64,000 bases of DNA from Arthrobacter mobilis. GTDB taxonomy: Bacteria > Actinomycetota > Actinomycetes > Actinomycetales > Micrococcaceae. Where the stretch lies: positions 431 to 64,430 of the forward strand of contig NZ_JAAZSQ010000009.1 of NCBI RefSeq assembly GCF_012395835.1. Direction: 5' to 3'. The translations under genes were made by a program, and so were the position numbers. Below are positions 1-9,420 of the stretch, one piece after another; the stretch's first letter is position 1, and each line of letters starts with the position of its first letter. The notes beneath the pieces were generated by a model. It saw only the letters and a list, made by a program, of their open reading frames with translations, did no database searches and had not been told where the DNA came from.

Positions 1-53
1 CCGGCGGCAACCGCCTGGCCTCCACCCGCTGGTCCTTCACCACCGGACGGTAA
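1..53 (+). CDS. C-terminal tail of a truncated gene
   Basis: The first bases read in one frame as a 16-residue tail (GGNRLASTRWSFTTGR) ending in TAA, followed eight bases later by a strong hairpin, which is what the 3' end of a gene on the plus strand would look like. Everything upstream lies outside the window, so no family can be assigned. The call rests on the open frame, the stop and the terminator; a non-coding reading cannot be excluded. Confidence 0.45.
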   Translation, partial: GGNRLASTRWSFTTGR

Positions 54-60
54 GGGACCG

Positions 61-100
61 GAAGGGCCGGGTCCCGGAGAAATCCGGGGCCCGGCCCTTC
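61..100 (+). terminator. Hairpin terminator
   Basis: Arms at 61-77 and 84-100 form a 17-bp stem with a single G-U pair and the loop AGAAAT. It lies just after the TAA at 51-53. There is no clear T-run, as is common in high-GC actinobacteria. It may also serve the minus-strand gene that ends at 210. Confidence 0.7.
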
Positions 101-209
101 GCTGTGGGAGTTGTGGGCGCTGCACAAAGGCGAAGGCGCCGCCGAAGCTCGTTGGGGGGAAGCTCCGGCAGCGCCTGCATAAGGGTAATCGCCGGGACGG
201 GCGGAAAGG

Positions 210-665
210 TTACGCGGGTTCCGAAAGTTTTTCGGATTCGGCGAACACCTGCCGGTAGCGCCTCAGGTCGGCGGCCGGTGTGTCCGCCGGATACGACACC
301 ACCACCCAGCCCGAGCGGTACGCGTCCCGGCCCGGCACCGCCGCCTCGCGCGCGGCGGCCTCGGCGGCCAGTTCCCGGGTGGCAAACCTGGCGAACAGGC
401 TGCCCGTGCCGGCGCTGACCGCCTGCCGGCAGCGCCCGCCGCCGCACGCGGATCCGGTCACATCCTCCACCGGAGCCAGCCGGCCGGCCAGGCTCCGGTC
501 CAGCTCCAGCACGGCGGCGTGGACGTCCTGGTGCTTGGCCGGGTAGAGCCAGTGCTCGGCGGCGGCCAGCCCCAGCGTGGCCAGGACCATGGCCACGGCA
601 ATCAGTGCCAGGGTCCGCCACCGCCGGCCCGGGGCCCACTGCGCGCGGCCGGCCCCGGCCGGCAC
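210..665 (-). CDS. Small membrane-anchored hypothetical protein
   Basis: I do not recognise the family. The product of about 151 residues has a basic N-terminus, one membrane segment (around residues 20-40, ALIAVAMVLATLGLAAA) and an extracytoplasmic domain of about 110 residues with two closely spaced cysteines (CGGGRC), possibly a disulfide. It follows the nitrilase-family gene on the same strand; the chosen GTG at 665 lies a few bases after that gene's TGA. A TTG at 689, overlapping the upstream gene by 20 bases, is the alternative start; neither has a good ribosome-binding site. It is probably cotranscribed with its neighbour. Confidence 0.6.
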   Translation of the reverse strand: MPAGAGRAQWAPGRRWRTLALIAVAMVLATLGLAAAEHWLYPAKHQDVHAAVLELDRSLAGRLAPVEDVTGSACGGGRCRQAVSAGTGSLFARFATRELAAEAAAREAAVPGRDAYRSGWVVVSYPADTPAADLRRYRQVFAESEKLSEPA

Positions 666-669
666 CGGA

Positions 670-1479
670 TCAGTACTGTGGTTCGACAATGGTGGTGCCG
701 GCGGCGAGCCGGCGGTTCCTCAGCACCGGCAGGAATTCCCGGACCTCGTCGATGCGCCGGCGGGTGACGTCCACGGTCACCAGGCCGCGGGGTTCGTCGC
801 CGAGCCAGTCCTGCGGAACGCCCATCGGGTCCAGGATGGCCGAGTGCCCCACGGTATGGTCGCTGGATGTGCCCGCAGCCGCCACCCAGCAGGTGTTCTC
901 GATGGCCCGGGCCTTCAGCAGGGTCTCCCAGTGCTCGACCTTGTGGTCCCCCTTGAACCAGGCCGCGGCCACGCAGATCAGGTCCGCGCCCTCGACCGCC
1001 AGCGCGCGGGCCATCTCGGGGAAGCGCAGGTCGTAGCAGGTCATCACCCCGACCTTCAGGCCGCCGAGCTCCACCAGCACCGGTCCGCCGTCGCCGGCCT
1101 TGATGTGCGCCGATTCCTGGTAGGAGAACGCGTCGTACAGGTGCAGCTTGCGGTAGGTCGCCGCGATCCTGCCGGTGGCGTCCACCACCACCAGGGTGTT
1201 GTACGGCCGGGGCTCGCCGCTGGCCTCGTAGCCGCCGGCGATGACGGCGAGGCCCACCTGGGCGGCGATGAAGGACAGCTGCTGGACGAAGGTGGACCAG
1301 CTGGCCTCGACCGCCTCCGCGAAGCCGCCCTCGACCTTGCCCACGGTGAACATGGATTCCTCTGGGAAGAGCACCAGCTCCGCGCCGCCGGCCTTGGCCT
1401 CCTCGGCCAGCGAGCGCATGACCGAGAGGTTCTCGCTGACATTCCCGGTGGGGTCGAACTGCCCCACGCTGACCTTCAT
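670..1479 (-). CDS. Carbon-nitrogen hydrolase (nitrilase superfamily)
   Basis: A 269-residue cytoplasmic amidase-type enzyme that would cleave a C-N bond of an amide or omega-amide; the true substrate is not readable. The Glu-Lys-Cys triad is in place: Glu at 40/41 (LFPEES), Lys111 (YRKLHLYD) and Cys148 (MTCYDLRFPE). The LRFPE context resembles omega-amidase/deaminated-glutathione amidase branches of the family. The ATG at 1479 has a good ribosome-binding site (GGAGAGGACCG). Length is normal for a single-domain member. It follows purA on the same strand after a 70-base gap. Confidence 0.88.
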   Translation of the reverse strand: MKVSVGQFDPTGNVSENLSVMRSLAEEAKAGGAELVLFPEESMFTVGKVEGGFAEAVEASWSTFVQQLSFIAAQVGLAVIAGGYEASGEPRPYNTLVVVDATGRIAATYRKLHLYDAFSYQESAHIKAGDGGPVLVELGGLKVGVMTCYDLRFPEMARALAVEGADLICVAAAWFKGDHKVEHWETLLKARAIENTCWVAAAGTSSDHTVGHSAILDPMGVPQDWLGDEPRGLVTVDVTRRRIDEVREFLPVLRNRRLAAGTTIVEPQY

Positions 1480-1549
1480 CGGTCCTCTCCCGTCTTCGCT
1501 GCGTCTTACCTGGCGGTCATTACCCTTCCAGCCTACCGCCCGGTGCCGG

Positions 1550-2860
1550 TCAGCCGCGGACGGCCACCGGCTCCTCGCTGATCAGGTCCCGGACCACGAT
1601 GGTCTGGTCCCGGTCCGGGCCCACGCCGATGGCGGAGAACCGGGTCCCGGACATCGCTTCCAGCGCGTGCACGTAGGTCTGCGCGTTGGCCGGCAGGTCC
1701 TCGATGCTCCGGGCGCCGGTGATGTCCTCGGTCCAGCCCTCGAAGTACTCGAAGATCGGCTTGGCGTGGTGGAACTCGGTCTGGGTCATCGGCATCTCGT
1801 CGTGCCGCACGCCGTCGACGTCGTAGGCCACGCACACCGGGATCCGCTCGATGCCGGTAAGCACGTCCAGCTTGGTGACGAAGTAGTCGGTGAAGCCGTT
1901 GACCCGCGAGGCGTGGCGGGCCAGCACCGCGTCGTACCAGCCGCAGCGGCGCGGCCGGCCGGTGTTGACGCCGAACTCGCCGCCGGTCTTCTGCAGGTAC
2001 TCGCCCATTTCGTCGAACAGCTCGGTGGGGAACGGGCCGGCGCCCACGCGCGTGGTGTAGGCCTTGATGATGCCCACGCTGCGCGTGATCCGGGTGGGGC
2101 CGATGCCCGAGCCCACGGAGGCACCGCCGGCGGTGGGGTTGGAAGAGGTGACGAACGGGTAGGTGCCGTGGTCCACATCCAGGAAGGTGGCCTGGCCGCC
2201 CTCCATCAGCACCACCTTGCCCTCGTCCAGGGCCTTGTTCAGCAGGTAGGTGGAGTCGACCACCAGCGGGCGCAGCCGGTCGGCGAAGGAGAGGAAGTAC
2301 TGCACGGTCTCCTCGATGTCCACGTCGCGCCGGTTGTAGACCTTGACCAGCAGTTCGTTCTTCTGCCGCAGCGAGCCTTCGACCTTCTGGCGCAGGATCG
2401 ACTCGTCGAAGACGTCCTGGACGCGGATGCCCAGCCGGGCCACCTTGTCCATGTAGGCCGGGCCGATGCCGCGGCCGGTGGTGCCGATGGCCCGCTTGCC
2501 CAGGAAGCGTTCGGTGACCTTGTCCATGGTCTGGTGGAACGGGGCGACCAGGTGGGCGTTGGCGGAGACGCGCAGCCGGGAGGTGTCGGCTCCGCGGGCT
2601 TCCAGCCCGTCGATCTCCTCGAACAGGGCCTCGAGGTTCACCACGCAGCCGTTGCCGATGACCGGGGTGGCGTTGGGGGACAGGATGCCGGCGGGCAGCA
2701 GCTTCAGTTCGTACTTTTCGCCGCCGACGACGACGGTGTGGCCGGCGTTGTTGCCGCCGTTCGGCTTGACCACGTAGTCCACGCGGCCGCCGAGCAGGTC
2801 GGTTGCCTTGCCTTTTCCTTCATCGCCCCACTGGGCGCCGACGATCACGATTGCTGGCAT
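1550..2860 (-). CDS. purA: Adenylosuccinate synthetase
   Basis: Catalyses IMP + aspartate + GTP to adenylosuccinate, the first committed step of AMP synthesis. The protein (436 residues) opens with the family's P-loop [11 protein letters not shown] and carries [11 protein letters not shown], the switch region [11 protein letters not shown], and [11 protein letters not shown] near the C-terminal GTP/IMP site. The ATG at 2860 is chosen because the homologous N-terminus ([10 protein letters not shown]) begins there and GGGAGG precedes it; upstream in-frame starts would add an unrelated 31 residues. A TAAACT hexamer near 3003-3008 (minus strand) is a possible -10. Length matches the family. Confidence 0.97.
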   Translation of the reverse strand: MPAIVIVGAQWGDEGKGKATDLLGGRVDYVVKPNGGNNAGHTVVVGGEKYELKLLPAGILSPNATPVIGNGCVVNLEALFEEIDGLEARGADTSRLRVSANAHLVAPFHQTMDKVTERFLGKRAIGTTGRGIGPAYMDKVARLGIRVQDVFDESILRQKVEGSLRQKNELLVKVYNRRDVDIEETVQYFLSFADRLRPLVVDSTYLLNKALDEGKVVLMEGGQATFLDVDHGTYPFVTSSNPTAGGASVGSGIGPTRITRSVGIIKAYTTRVGAGPFPTELFDEMGEYLQKTGGEFGVNTGRPRRCGWYDAVLARHASRVNGFTDYFVTKLDVLTGIERIPVCVAYDVDGVRHDEMPMTQTEFHHAKPIFEYFEGWTEDITGARSIEDLPANAQTYVHALEAMSGTRFSAIGVGPDRDQTIVVRDLISEEPVAVRG

Positions 2861-3104
2861 GGGATCCTCCCCCATATCGAAAGCGGCAGGGTCCCCTCCG
2901 GCGCGGCGGCTGCCGGCCCCAAGTTCTCTGCCGTGCATGAGACAGCCCCGCACCCCGTGCCCGGATACTGCTGCGGAACGGAGTTCTGGGGCTCTTACCC
3001 CCTAAGTTTAGCGAATCCGCTGCCGGACCGGCGGCTGCAGGCGGTTGTGTCCGCGGCGGCGCCCGCCGCTGGCCCCCGGCGGTGCCGGACGGTAGCGTGC
3101 GGGT

Positions 3105-4019
3105 GTGGATACCATTGACCCGGGCGGCGGACCGTCCGCGGGCCCGGCAGGGGCACCCCCGGTGCTGGTCGGCACGTCCGGCTGGCGGTACCCGGAATGG
3201 CGCGGCAGCTTCTACCCGGCGGGCCTGCCGCAGCGTCTGGAACTCGAATACGCCGCCGGCCGCCTGGCGTCCGTGGAGCTGAACGCCTCCTTCTACGGCC
3301 TGCAGCGCCCGTCCAGCTACCAGCGGTGGCGCGAGGCCACGCCGGCCGCCTTCGTCTTCGCGGTCAAGGGCCCGCGGCAGGTGACGCACCTGAATGCGCT
3401 GCGCAGGGTGCAGGTTCCGCTGGCCAATTTCTTCGCCTCGGGCGTGCTGGCCCTGGGCGCCAAGCTGGGGCCTCTCCTGTGGCAGCTGCCGCCCCGGCTG
3501 GCCTGGGACCCGGCGCGGCTGGAGGAGTTCCTGGCGCTGCTGCCGCGCGGCACCGCCGCGGCAGCGGAGCTGGCCGCCCGGCACGCCGACCTGCCCGCGG
3601 ACCGGACCTGGACTGCCGGGGAGCCCGGGGCGGGCAGCACGGTCCCGGACCGGCCGCTGCGCCACGCCGTGGAAGTCAGGCATCCCAGCTTCGCCAATGC
3701 GCAGTTCTACGACCTGCTGCGCCGGTACGACACAGCCCTGGTGGTGGCCGATACCGCCGGCCGGTGGCCGCTGCTGGAGGAGGTGACGGCCGGCTTCATG
3801 TACGTGCGGCTGCACGGCAGCGAGGAACTCTACGTCAGCGGCTACAGCGATGCCGAGCTTCAGGCCTGGGCCGGCAAGATCCGCGGCTGGCTGGCCGGCA
3901 CCGGCTGCCCGGACGGGGCAGGACGCCCAACGTACGTCTACTTCGACAACACCGCCGGGGCGCGGGCACCGTTCGACGCCATCGCTCTGGCCTCCCGGCT
4001 CGCGGGACGGGGCAGCTGA
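3105..4019 (+). CDS. DUF72 family protein (YecE-like)
   Basis: A 304-residue TIM-barrel-like DUF72 protein. Family hallmarks are visible: VGTSGWRYPEW near the N-terminus, SVELNASFYGL, the FAVKGPRQVTH segment, EVRHPSF and the closing YVYFDNT. The biochemical role of DUF72 is not established. The GTG at 3105 is preceded at 6 bases by TAGCGT (3093-3098), suggesting a leaderless transcript. It diverges from purA across a 244-base gap. Confidence 0.85.
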   Translation: MDTIDPGGGPSAGPAGAPPVLVGTSGWRYPEWRGSFYPAGLPQRLELEYAAGRLASVELNASFYGLQRPSSYQRWREATPAAFVFAVKGPRQVTHLNALRRVQVPLANFFASGVLALGAKLGPLLWQLPPRLAWDPARLEEFLALLPRGTAAAAELAARHADLPADRTWTAGEPGAGSTVPDRPLRHAVEVRHPSFANAQFYDLLRRYDTALVVADTAGRWPLLEEVTAGFMYVRLHGSEELYVSGYSDAELQAWAGKIRGWLAGTGCPDGAGRPTYVYFDNTAGARAPFDAIALASRLAGRGS

Positions 4020-4110
4020 CATGGGCGGGAACAAAGGCGGGCCCGTGATGCGCATCCGGCGGGAGCAGGTGCCGCGCCTGCCAGGCCAAGCACCTGTACG
4101 AGCTGCCGTT

Positions 4111-4141
4111 CCGGCTCCCGGCCCTGCAGGCCGGGAGCCGG
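4111..4141. terminator. Bidirectional hairpin between convergent genes
   Basis: A perfect 13-bp inverted repeat (4111-4123 and 4129-4141) with loop CTGCA lies between the DUF72 gene and the convergent SRPBCC gene, so it can terminate both. Confidence 0.7.
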
Positions 4142-4151
4142 GCACCGCGGA

Positions 4152-4592
4152 CTACGGGGCCTTCTCCGCGTAACGCTTGAAGTTCTCCAGCAGCTGGCCG
4201 TCCGCTGCGGCCAGTTCGTCCCGGATCTGTCCGGCCAGGCCGGCCAGCCGGTCGCTGACGACGACGTCGACGGTCAGCGTCAGCCGCGTGTCATCGCCGT
4301 CCTCGGCCAGGTCGTAGCGGTAGTCCGTGCGCACATCCCCGGCCCCGAAGCTGATGGTGATGCTGCGTCCCGGATCCACCGCGGACACCGTGGAGGTGCG
4401 GTCATGGCCCTGGACATGGAAGTCCAGGGCCAGGCCCGGCGCCAACGGTCCCTCGGCATGCATTTCGGTGACCCCGGGCATCCAGGCCGGCGCCGCCGCG
4501 GTCCAGTCGGTCAGCAGCGCCCAGACCCGGGCCGGCGGCAGGAAGACGAGCTCGCTGGTGGTGAAGGCTGTGGCGGAGGTGTCGGCACCCAT
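4152..4592 (-). CDS. SRPBCC family protein (START/Bet v1-like fold)
   Basis: A 146-residue protein with the pattern of polyketide-cyclase/SRPBCC ligand-binding domains: an N-terminal strand followed by PPARVWALLTDW, the central WMPGVTEM segment, and a long C-terminal helix (QLLENFKRYAEKAP). Such proteins bind hydrophobic ligands; no substrate can be inferred. The ATG at 4592 starts close behind the thymidine kinase gene, which ends at 4642, so the two are probably cotranscribed. Length is normal for a stand-alone domain. Confidence 0.8.
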   Translation of the reverse strand: MGADTSATAFTTSELVFLPPARVWALLTDWTAAAPAWMPGVTEMHAEGPLAPGLALDFHVQGHDRTSTVSAVDPGRSITISFGAGDVRTDYRYDLAEDGDDTRLTLTVDVVVSDRLAGLAGQIRDELAAADGQLLENFKRYAEKAP

Positions 4593-4641
4593 AGGGGCAT
4601 TGTGCCTGCCGCCGGCGCGGCTGGGAAGAAGGGCTGCGGAC

Positions 4642-5268
4642 TCAGACCCCCAGCCGGCCGCCGGAAGCCTGCAGGTAGCAGGTGCCGCAGAAGGATTCGT
4701 ACCAGACGTCCTGGCCGTCGATGGCCACCTGGTCGCCGTCGAAGACGATGTCCGAGCCCACCCGACGGGTGTTGAACACCGCCTTGCGCCCGCAGCGGCA
4801 GATGGTCTTGAGCTCCTCGAGGCTGTGGGCGATTTCGAGCAGGCGCCGCGCCCCGGGGAAGGCCTCGGTACGGAAGTCGGTGCGGATGCCGTAGGCCAGC
4901 ACCGGGACATCGTCGAGCACCGCGATGCGGAACAGATCGTCCACCTGCGCGGGGTCCAGGAACTGGGCCTCGTCCACAAGCAGGCAGGCCACCGGCTGGA
5001 CCTCCACCTGCTCCAGCAGGGCATCCGGGTCCACCCCGGCGGCAAGCTCCGCGAAGTGCCCGCGCACCGGCTCGCCGGGACGGATCAGGAAGTCCGCCTC
5101 CCGGGTCATGCCCAGACGGGAAACGATCGCGCTGTCCCCCTTGGTGTCCAGCAGCGGTTTGGCCAGCAGCACCCGCTGTCCGCGCTCTTCATAATTGAAG
5201 GCCACCTGCAGCAGCCCGGTAGACTTACCCGAGTTCATCGCCCCATAGCGGAAATACAGCTTGGCCAA
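4642..5268 (-). CDS. tdk: Thymidine kinase
   Basis: Type II thymidine kinase (208 residues) that phosphorylates thymidine with ATP for nucleotide salvage. It has the P-loop GAMNSGKST (about 9-17), the Walker-B-like LLVDEAQFL, the lasso/zinc region with CRCG and CGTC cysteine pairs, and the TR.F..EAFPG segment. The start is supported by the family's N-terminal strand MAKLYFRYG. The downstream SRPBCC gene follows after about 50 bases. Confidence 0.96.
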   Translation of the reverse strand: MAKLYFRYGAMNSGKSTGLLQVAFNYEERGQRVLLAKPLLDTKGDSAIVSRLGMTREADFLIRPGEPVRGHFAELAAGVDPDALLEQVEVQPVACLLVDEAQFLDPAQVDDLFRIAVLDDVPVLAYGIRTDFRTEAFPGARRLLEIAHSLEELKTICRCGRKAVFNTRRVGSDIVFDGDQVAIDGQDVWYESFCGTCYLQASGGRLGV

Positions 5269-5453
5269 TCCGGTCCTTTCGCGCGGTTCCAGCAGCCGAT
5301 TCTACTGGCCGCCGTGCTGCGACAGGGCACCAGGTGAATTTCCGCGGCTGTGGGGCGCTCGAGCCTGCAAGGGCACAAAAAATCCAATTGACGTGGTTAA
5401 CGTGGCCACCGATTCCGCCTCGGCGTGCCGGCGGCCATGGTGAAAGGATTCCG

Positions 5454-6275
5454 ATGCGCCCCTTTGCGCTCGCCGCCGCGGCGGCACTGCTGCTGTCCGG
5501 CCTCATTTCCGGTCTCCTGGCCGGCCCGGCCGCCGCAGTCCCGGCTCCGGTCCCGGCGGCGGTATCTGCCGCCACCGGCACCGTCGTCGCCAAGTACCAG
5601 ACCAAAGTCTCCGCCGCGCTGTACGCCGCGTCGACCGGGAGCACCCGGCTCGCGACGGTGCCGGCGGACTACACCCTGGGTACCAAGACCAACCGCAAGA
5701 GCCCGGACGGCACCCGTGTCCAGGTCCAGTACGGCTCCCGGACCGGATGGGTCCTACTGTCCAAGGTCACCAAGGTCAGCCTGTCCACCAAGATCGGCCG
5801 CTTGTCCTGGGCCCAGTCCGCCGCCAAGAACATCGCCAAGTGGTGCCGCGGCGTGCCGGTCTCCACCAACACGACCAACCGGAACATGGCGACCATGTCG
5901 GTCTCCTGGTCCGGATCGACGCGGACGGTGAAGACCCGGATCCACCTCTCCACCATCACCGGCTGGGGGACGAAGCTGGATCCGAACCACAAGATGGCCG
6001 TGGCCATCCAGTACCACGAGTGCGGCCACATCCTGCAGTACCGGGCCTACAACTACGACCCGGCGGCCCTGGACCGGGCCATGAACCAGGTCTACGGCAG
6101 GAACGGCACCGAGCACATGGCCGACTGCATCGCCGACGTGATGGGGGCCCAGCGCGAGGGTGTCTACAGCACCTCCGGGAACACCACCCGGACCTACGTC
6201 GCCGGCTACGGCGGCACGTGCACGTCGAAGCACTACGCCGCGGCCAAGCGGATCATCGCCGGTTCCAGGGCCTGA
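5454..6275 (+). CDS. Secreted HExxH-like protein with SH3-type domain
   Basis: A 273-residue exported protein. Residues 1-29 form a signal peptide (hydrophobic core then AGPAAA). Residues about 42-108 resemble a bacterial SH3 domain (RVQVQYGSRTGWVLLSKV). The C-terminal half has HECGH at 188-192, a zincin-like helix, with HMADCIADVMG further on as a possible third-ligand helix. I infer a wall-associated or extracellular metallopeptidase-like protein, but HECGH departs from a strict HExxH hydrophobic context and activity is unproven. The ATG at 5454 has the ribosome-binding site AAAGGA. A large hairpin follows. Confidence 0.72.
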   Translation: MRPFALAAAAALLLSGLISGLLAGPAAAVPAPVPAAVSAATGTVVAKYQTKVSAALYAASTGSTRLATVPADYTLGTKTNRKSPDGTRVQVQYGSRTGWVLLSKVTKVSLSTKIGRLSWAQSAAKNIAKWCRGVPVSTNTTNRNMATMSVSWSGSTRTVKTRIHLSTITGWGTKLDPNHKMAVAIQYHECGHILQYRAYNYDPAALDRAMNQVYGRNGTEHMADCIADVMGAQREGVYSTSGNTTRTYVAGYGGTCTSKHYAAAKRIIAGSRA

Positions 6276-6309
6276 CCGGCTCCTGTTGCTGCCGGCAGGC
6301 AGTGCAGGC

Positions 6310-6359
6310 AACGCCGCAGGCCCGTGCCCCGTCGGGACGGGGCACGGGCCTGCGGCGTT
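6310..6359 (+). terminator. Strong hairpin terminator
   Basis: A perfect 23-bp inverted repeat (6310-6332 and 6337-6359) with loop CGGG follows the secreted-protein gene and is followed by TTTCG. It also faces the end of the convergent DUF3151 gene at 6384. Confidence 0.88.
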
Positions 6360-6383
6360 TCGCTGTCAGGGGCTGGAAAGGAC

Positions 6384-6814
6384 TCAGGGCCTCCCGGCTG
6401 CCTCGATGGCCGCCTGCGCCTGCGGGTCCGAGTCGTCGAGGAACTTGCCGATCCGCTCCACCTCGGCGGTCTCGCCGATAGCGCCGGCGGCCCGCCCGAG
6501 GGCGTAGAGGGCGCGCAGGAAGCCGCGGTTGGGCTCGTGCTCCCACGGGATCGGGCCGGTCCCGCGCCAGCCGGAGCGGCGCAGCGCGTCCAGGCCGCGG
6601 TGGTAGCCCACGCGGGCGTAGGCATAGGACTCGATCGTCCGGCCTCCGGCCCAGGCCTCCTCCGCGAGGATGGCCCAGGGCAGCGAGGACGCCGGGAACC
6701 GGGCGGCCAGGTCGGCGGCCTCGTCGCCGGCCTCCAGCCGCGCCAGCACCTCGGTTTCCTCCGGCAGATACGTCGGCTCCGGCCCCAGCAGGTTCCTGCG
6801 GAACTCCTCGCCCA

Positions 6815-6815
<1 letters not shown>
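6384..6815 (-). CDS. DUF3151 family protein
   Basis: A 143-residue actinobacterial protein recognised as DUF3151 by its opening (LLGPEPTYLP), the central SSLPWAILAEEAW.GG..IESYAYARVGYHRGLD and the terminal LDDSDPQA. Function is unknown. Its ATG overlaps the aldolase stop codon by one base (TGATG at 6813-6817), so it is translationally coupled to the aldolase gene, an arrangement seen repeatedly for this family. Confidence 0.85.
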
Positions 6816-7837
<1,022 letters not shown>

Positions 7838-8171
7838 GGTTTCTCCTCGATCGCCTGGTGAGTACAGGAGGACGTGGCCTCTGTTACCCATCCTAGCCAG
7901 CCCGGCCCGGTGCACGGGCGAACAGGTAGTTGTGTGAAGTCCGGCACGTTCAGAAGGGAGGCGGTCCCGTTCCACTGGGGCATGTCTCGGGAATACGCGG
8001 TGCAGGCAACCCCACGCTTCAGTCCGGTGTCGCTGAGCCCCTGGACGCAGACCCGCGGCCCTCCCTCCCCACTTGTGTGCTGTGGATCCCGTTCGCAACG
8101 ATCAGTAACGTCGGGAGCATGAACCTTCAGGCGCGCGGCGGGACCGGGCGCAACAGAAAGATTGGAGCCCC
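7838..8171. other. Divergent intergenic region (334 bases)
   Basis: Between the divergent aldolase and the gene at 8172. It holds the aldolase ribosome-binding site and probable -10 (TAGGAT, minus strand), and a TAACGT hexamer at 8106-8111 that is a likely -10 for the rightward gene. The open frames here are not convincing; I see no riboswitch fold, tRNA or repeat. Confidence 0.5.
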
Positions 8172-8729
8172 GTGGGCAGCGCAGACCGCAAGGACGAGAC
8201 GCCGGAGGAGCGGGAGTCCAGGTTGCGCTCCATGGCCATGCACTTCGGCGGTCGGATGGTGGAGCGCAGGGACTTCCGTGAGGCCGTGCTCGAGCGGATG
8301 CAGGCCAACCTCCCGGGGTTCCCGCCGGAGCACTACGAGACCGAACTCGACGCCGCCCTGGCGCGGATCGACGAGGCCCAGGTGGGCGTCATGGTTCGCC
8401 GCGAGCAGAAGATCGCCGAAGCCCGCGAGCTGGACGTGCTCAACGCGGTGTTCGCCCTTCACTACTTCAACCAACGGTTCTCCGGGCACGTCGGCGAGTA
8501 CGGCCTGGGCCGGATCAACCTGATCGAGGCCCTGGGGGACCTCTACTCCCGTAAGCAGATTACCGAGGCAGCCAAGCGCTCCGATGCCCTGATCGAGGAG
8601 GGCATCCGCATGGGCATCGGCCCCTGGAACCACGAGGCCGACATGGCCCATCTGCGCCGAGCCCATCCCGGCTTCAGGGACCGGGCCCTGAGCGACGCCC
8701 TGGACTGGGGCCACCTCATCCACCGCTGA
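8172..8729 (+). CDS. Conserved hypothetical cytoplasmic protein
   Basis: I do not recognise the family. The 185-residue product is charged and mostly helical with no signal peptide or membrane segment; it contains MHFGGRMVERRDFREAVLERM and a C-terminal PWNHEADMAHLRRAHPGF. Codon use is like its neighbours. The GTG at 8172 is preceded by TTGGAG, and a TAACGT -10 at 8106-8111 would give a leader of about 50 bases. It stands alone between the aldolase and peroxiredoxin genes. Confidence 0.68.
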   Translation: MGSADRKDETPEERESRLRSMAMHFGGRMVERRDFREAVLERMQANLPGFPPEHYETELDAALARIDEAQVGVMVRREQKIAEARELDVLNAVFALHYFNQRFSGHVGEYGLGRINLIEALGDLYSRKQITEAAKRSDALIEEGIRMGIGPWNHEADMAHLRRAHPGFRDRALSDALDWGHLIHR

Positions 8730-8742
8730 CCGTACGCCGAAG

Positions 8743-8797
8743 ACCGGGGCACAGGTTCACAAGTGTTTCCTGCGTGCGGGAGCTTGCCTGCCCCGGT
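8743..8797. terminator. Possible bidirectional terminator
   Basis: A 9-bp inverted repeat (8743-8751 ACCGGGGCA and 8789-8797) with a long 37-base loop lies between two convergent genes. The long loop makes it a weak candidate. Confidence 0.35.
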
Positions 8798-8811
8798 ACT
8801 GTGCCGCGTTC

Positions 8812-9390
8812 CTAGCTGTCCGGCACCGGATGCGCCCGCAGCCAGCCCAGCACCTGCTGCGCATGCGTGTTCGGCGGGAAAACCGGGTAGAAGACGTGCT
8901 CGATCACCCCGCCGTGGACCACGAGCGTCAGGCGTGCGTAGAGGCGTGCATGGCCCGGGGCGGCAAACGTCGGCAGGGTCAGCGCCTCCGCCAGCGCCAG
9001 GGCTTCGTCCGAGAGCATCACGAAGGGCAGCCGGAGCCGCTGCACCACCTCGTCCTGGTAGGCGGGATCCTGGCTCGACATCCCGTAGACGCGCCCGGCG
9101 CCGGCCTGCCGGAGCAACTGGAAGTGGTCGCGGAAATCGCAGGCCTCGGTCGAGCAGCCCCGCGCTCCGGGGATCGCGTCCCAGCCCTCGGGCAGGTCGG
9201 CGCCCGGACGGCCGGTCAGCGGGTAAAGGTAGATGACGGTCCGGCCGGGGCCGAGGTCGGCAAGGTCCACCGCACCGCCCGAGGAGGTGGGCAGCGCCAG
9301 GGCCGGCATCGCCAGGCCGGGCAGGTGGGCCGCCGCGCCGTCGTCGGCGGGCACGGGCAGGTTTTCCGGAAGCTGGGTGAAATCGGCCAT
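8812..9390 (-). CDS. Peroxiredoxin (AhpC/TSA-type)
   Basis: A 192-residue thioredoxin-fold peroxidase. The strand YLYPLTGRPG leads to the active-site segment GARGCSTEACDFRDHF, with candidate peroxidatic Cys79 and resolving Cys84 in a C-x4-C spacing, similar to PrxQ/BCP-like enzymes. The C-terminal part FVMLSDEALALAEAL and VFPPNTHAQQVL fits the fold. It would reduce peroxides with thiol electrons. The ATG at 9390 has GAGGAGGACC. It lies directly downstream of the methyltransferase gene and may share its transcript. Confidence 0.87.
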   Translation of the reverse strand: MADFTQLPENLPVPADDGAAAHLPGLAMPALALPTSSGGAVDLADLGPGRTVIYLYPLTGRPGADLPEGWDAIPGARGCSTEACDFRDHFQLLRQAGAGRVYGMSSQDPAYQDEVVQRLRLPFVMLSDEALALAEALTLPTFAAPGHARLYARLTLVVHGGVIEHVFYPVFPPNTHAQQVLGWLRAHPVPDS

Positions 9391-9420
9391 GGCCGGGTCC
9401 TCCTCTGGGAGCGGGCTGAG

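Noticed and set aside
2861-2953. Extended purA start at 2953
   Set aside because: It would add 31 residues that do not resemble the family N-terminus and ignores a good ribosome-binding site in front of 2860.
4021-4173. 50-codon frame directly after the DUF72 gene
   Set aside because: It spans the bidirectional hairpin (4111-4141), has no ribosome-binding site and runs into the convergent gene.
8119-8523. ATG 7 bases behind TAACGT, as a leaderless gene
   Set aside because: The resulting frame is Arg/Gly-rich and out of frame with the better-supported gene at 8172; the hexamer more likely serves that gene with a short leader.
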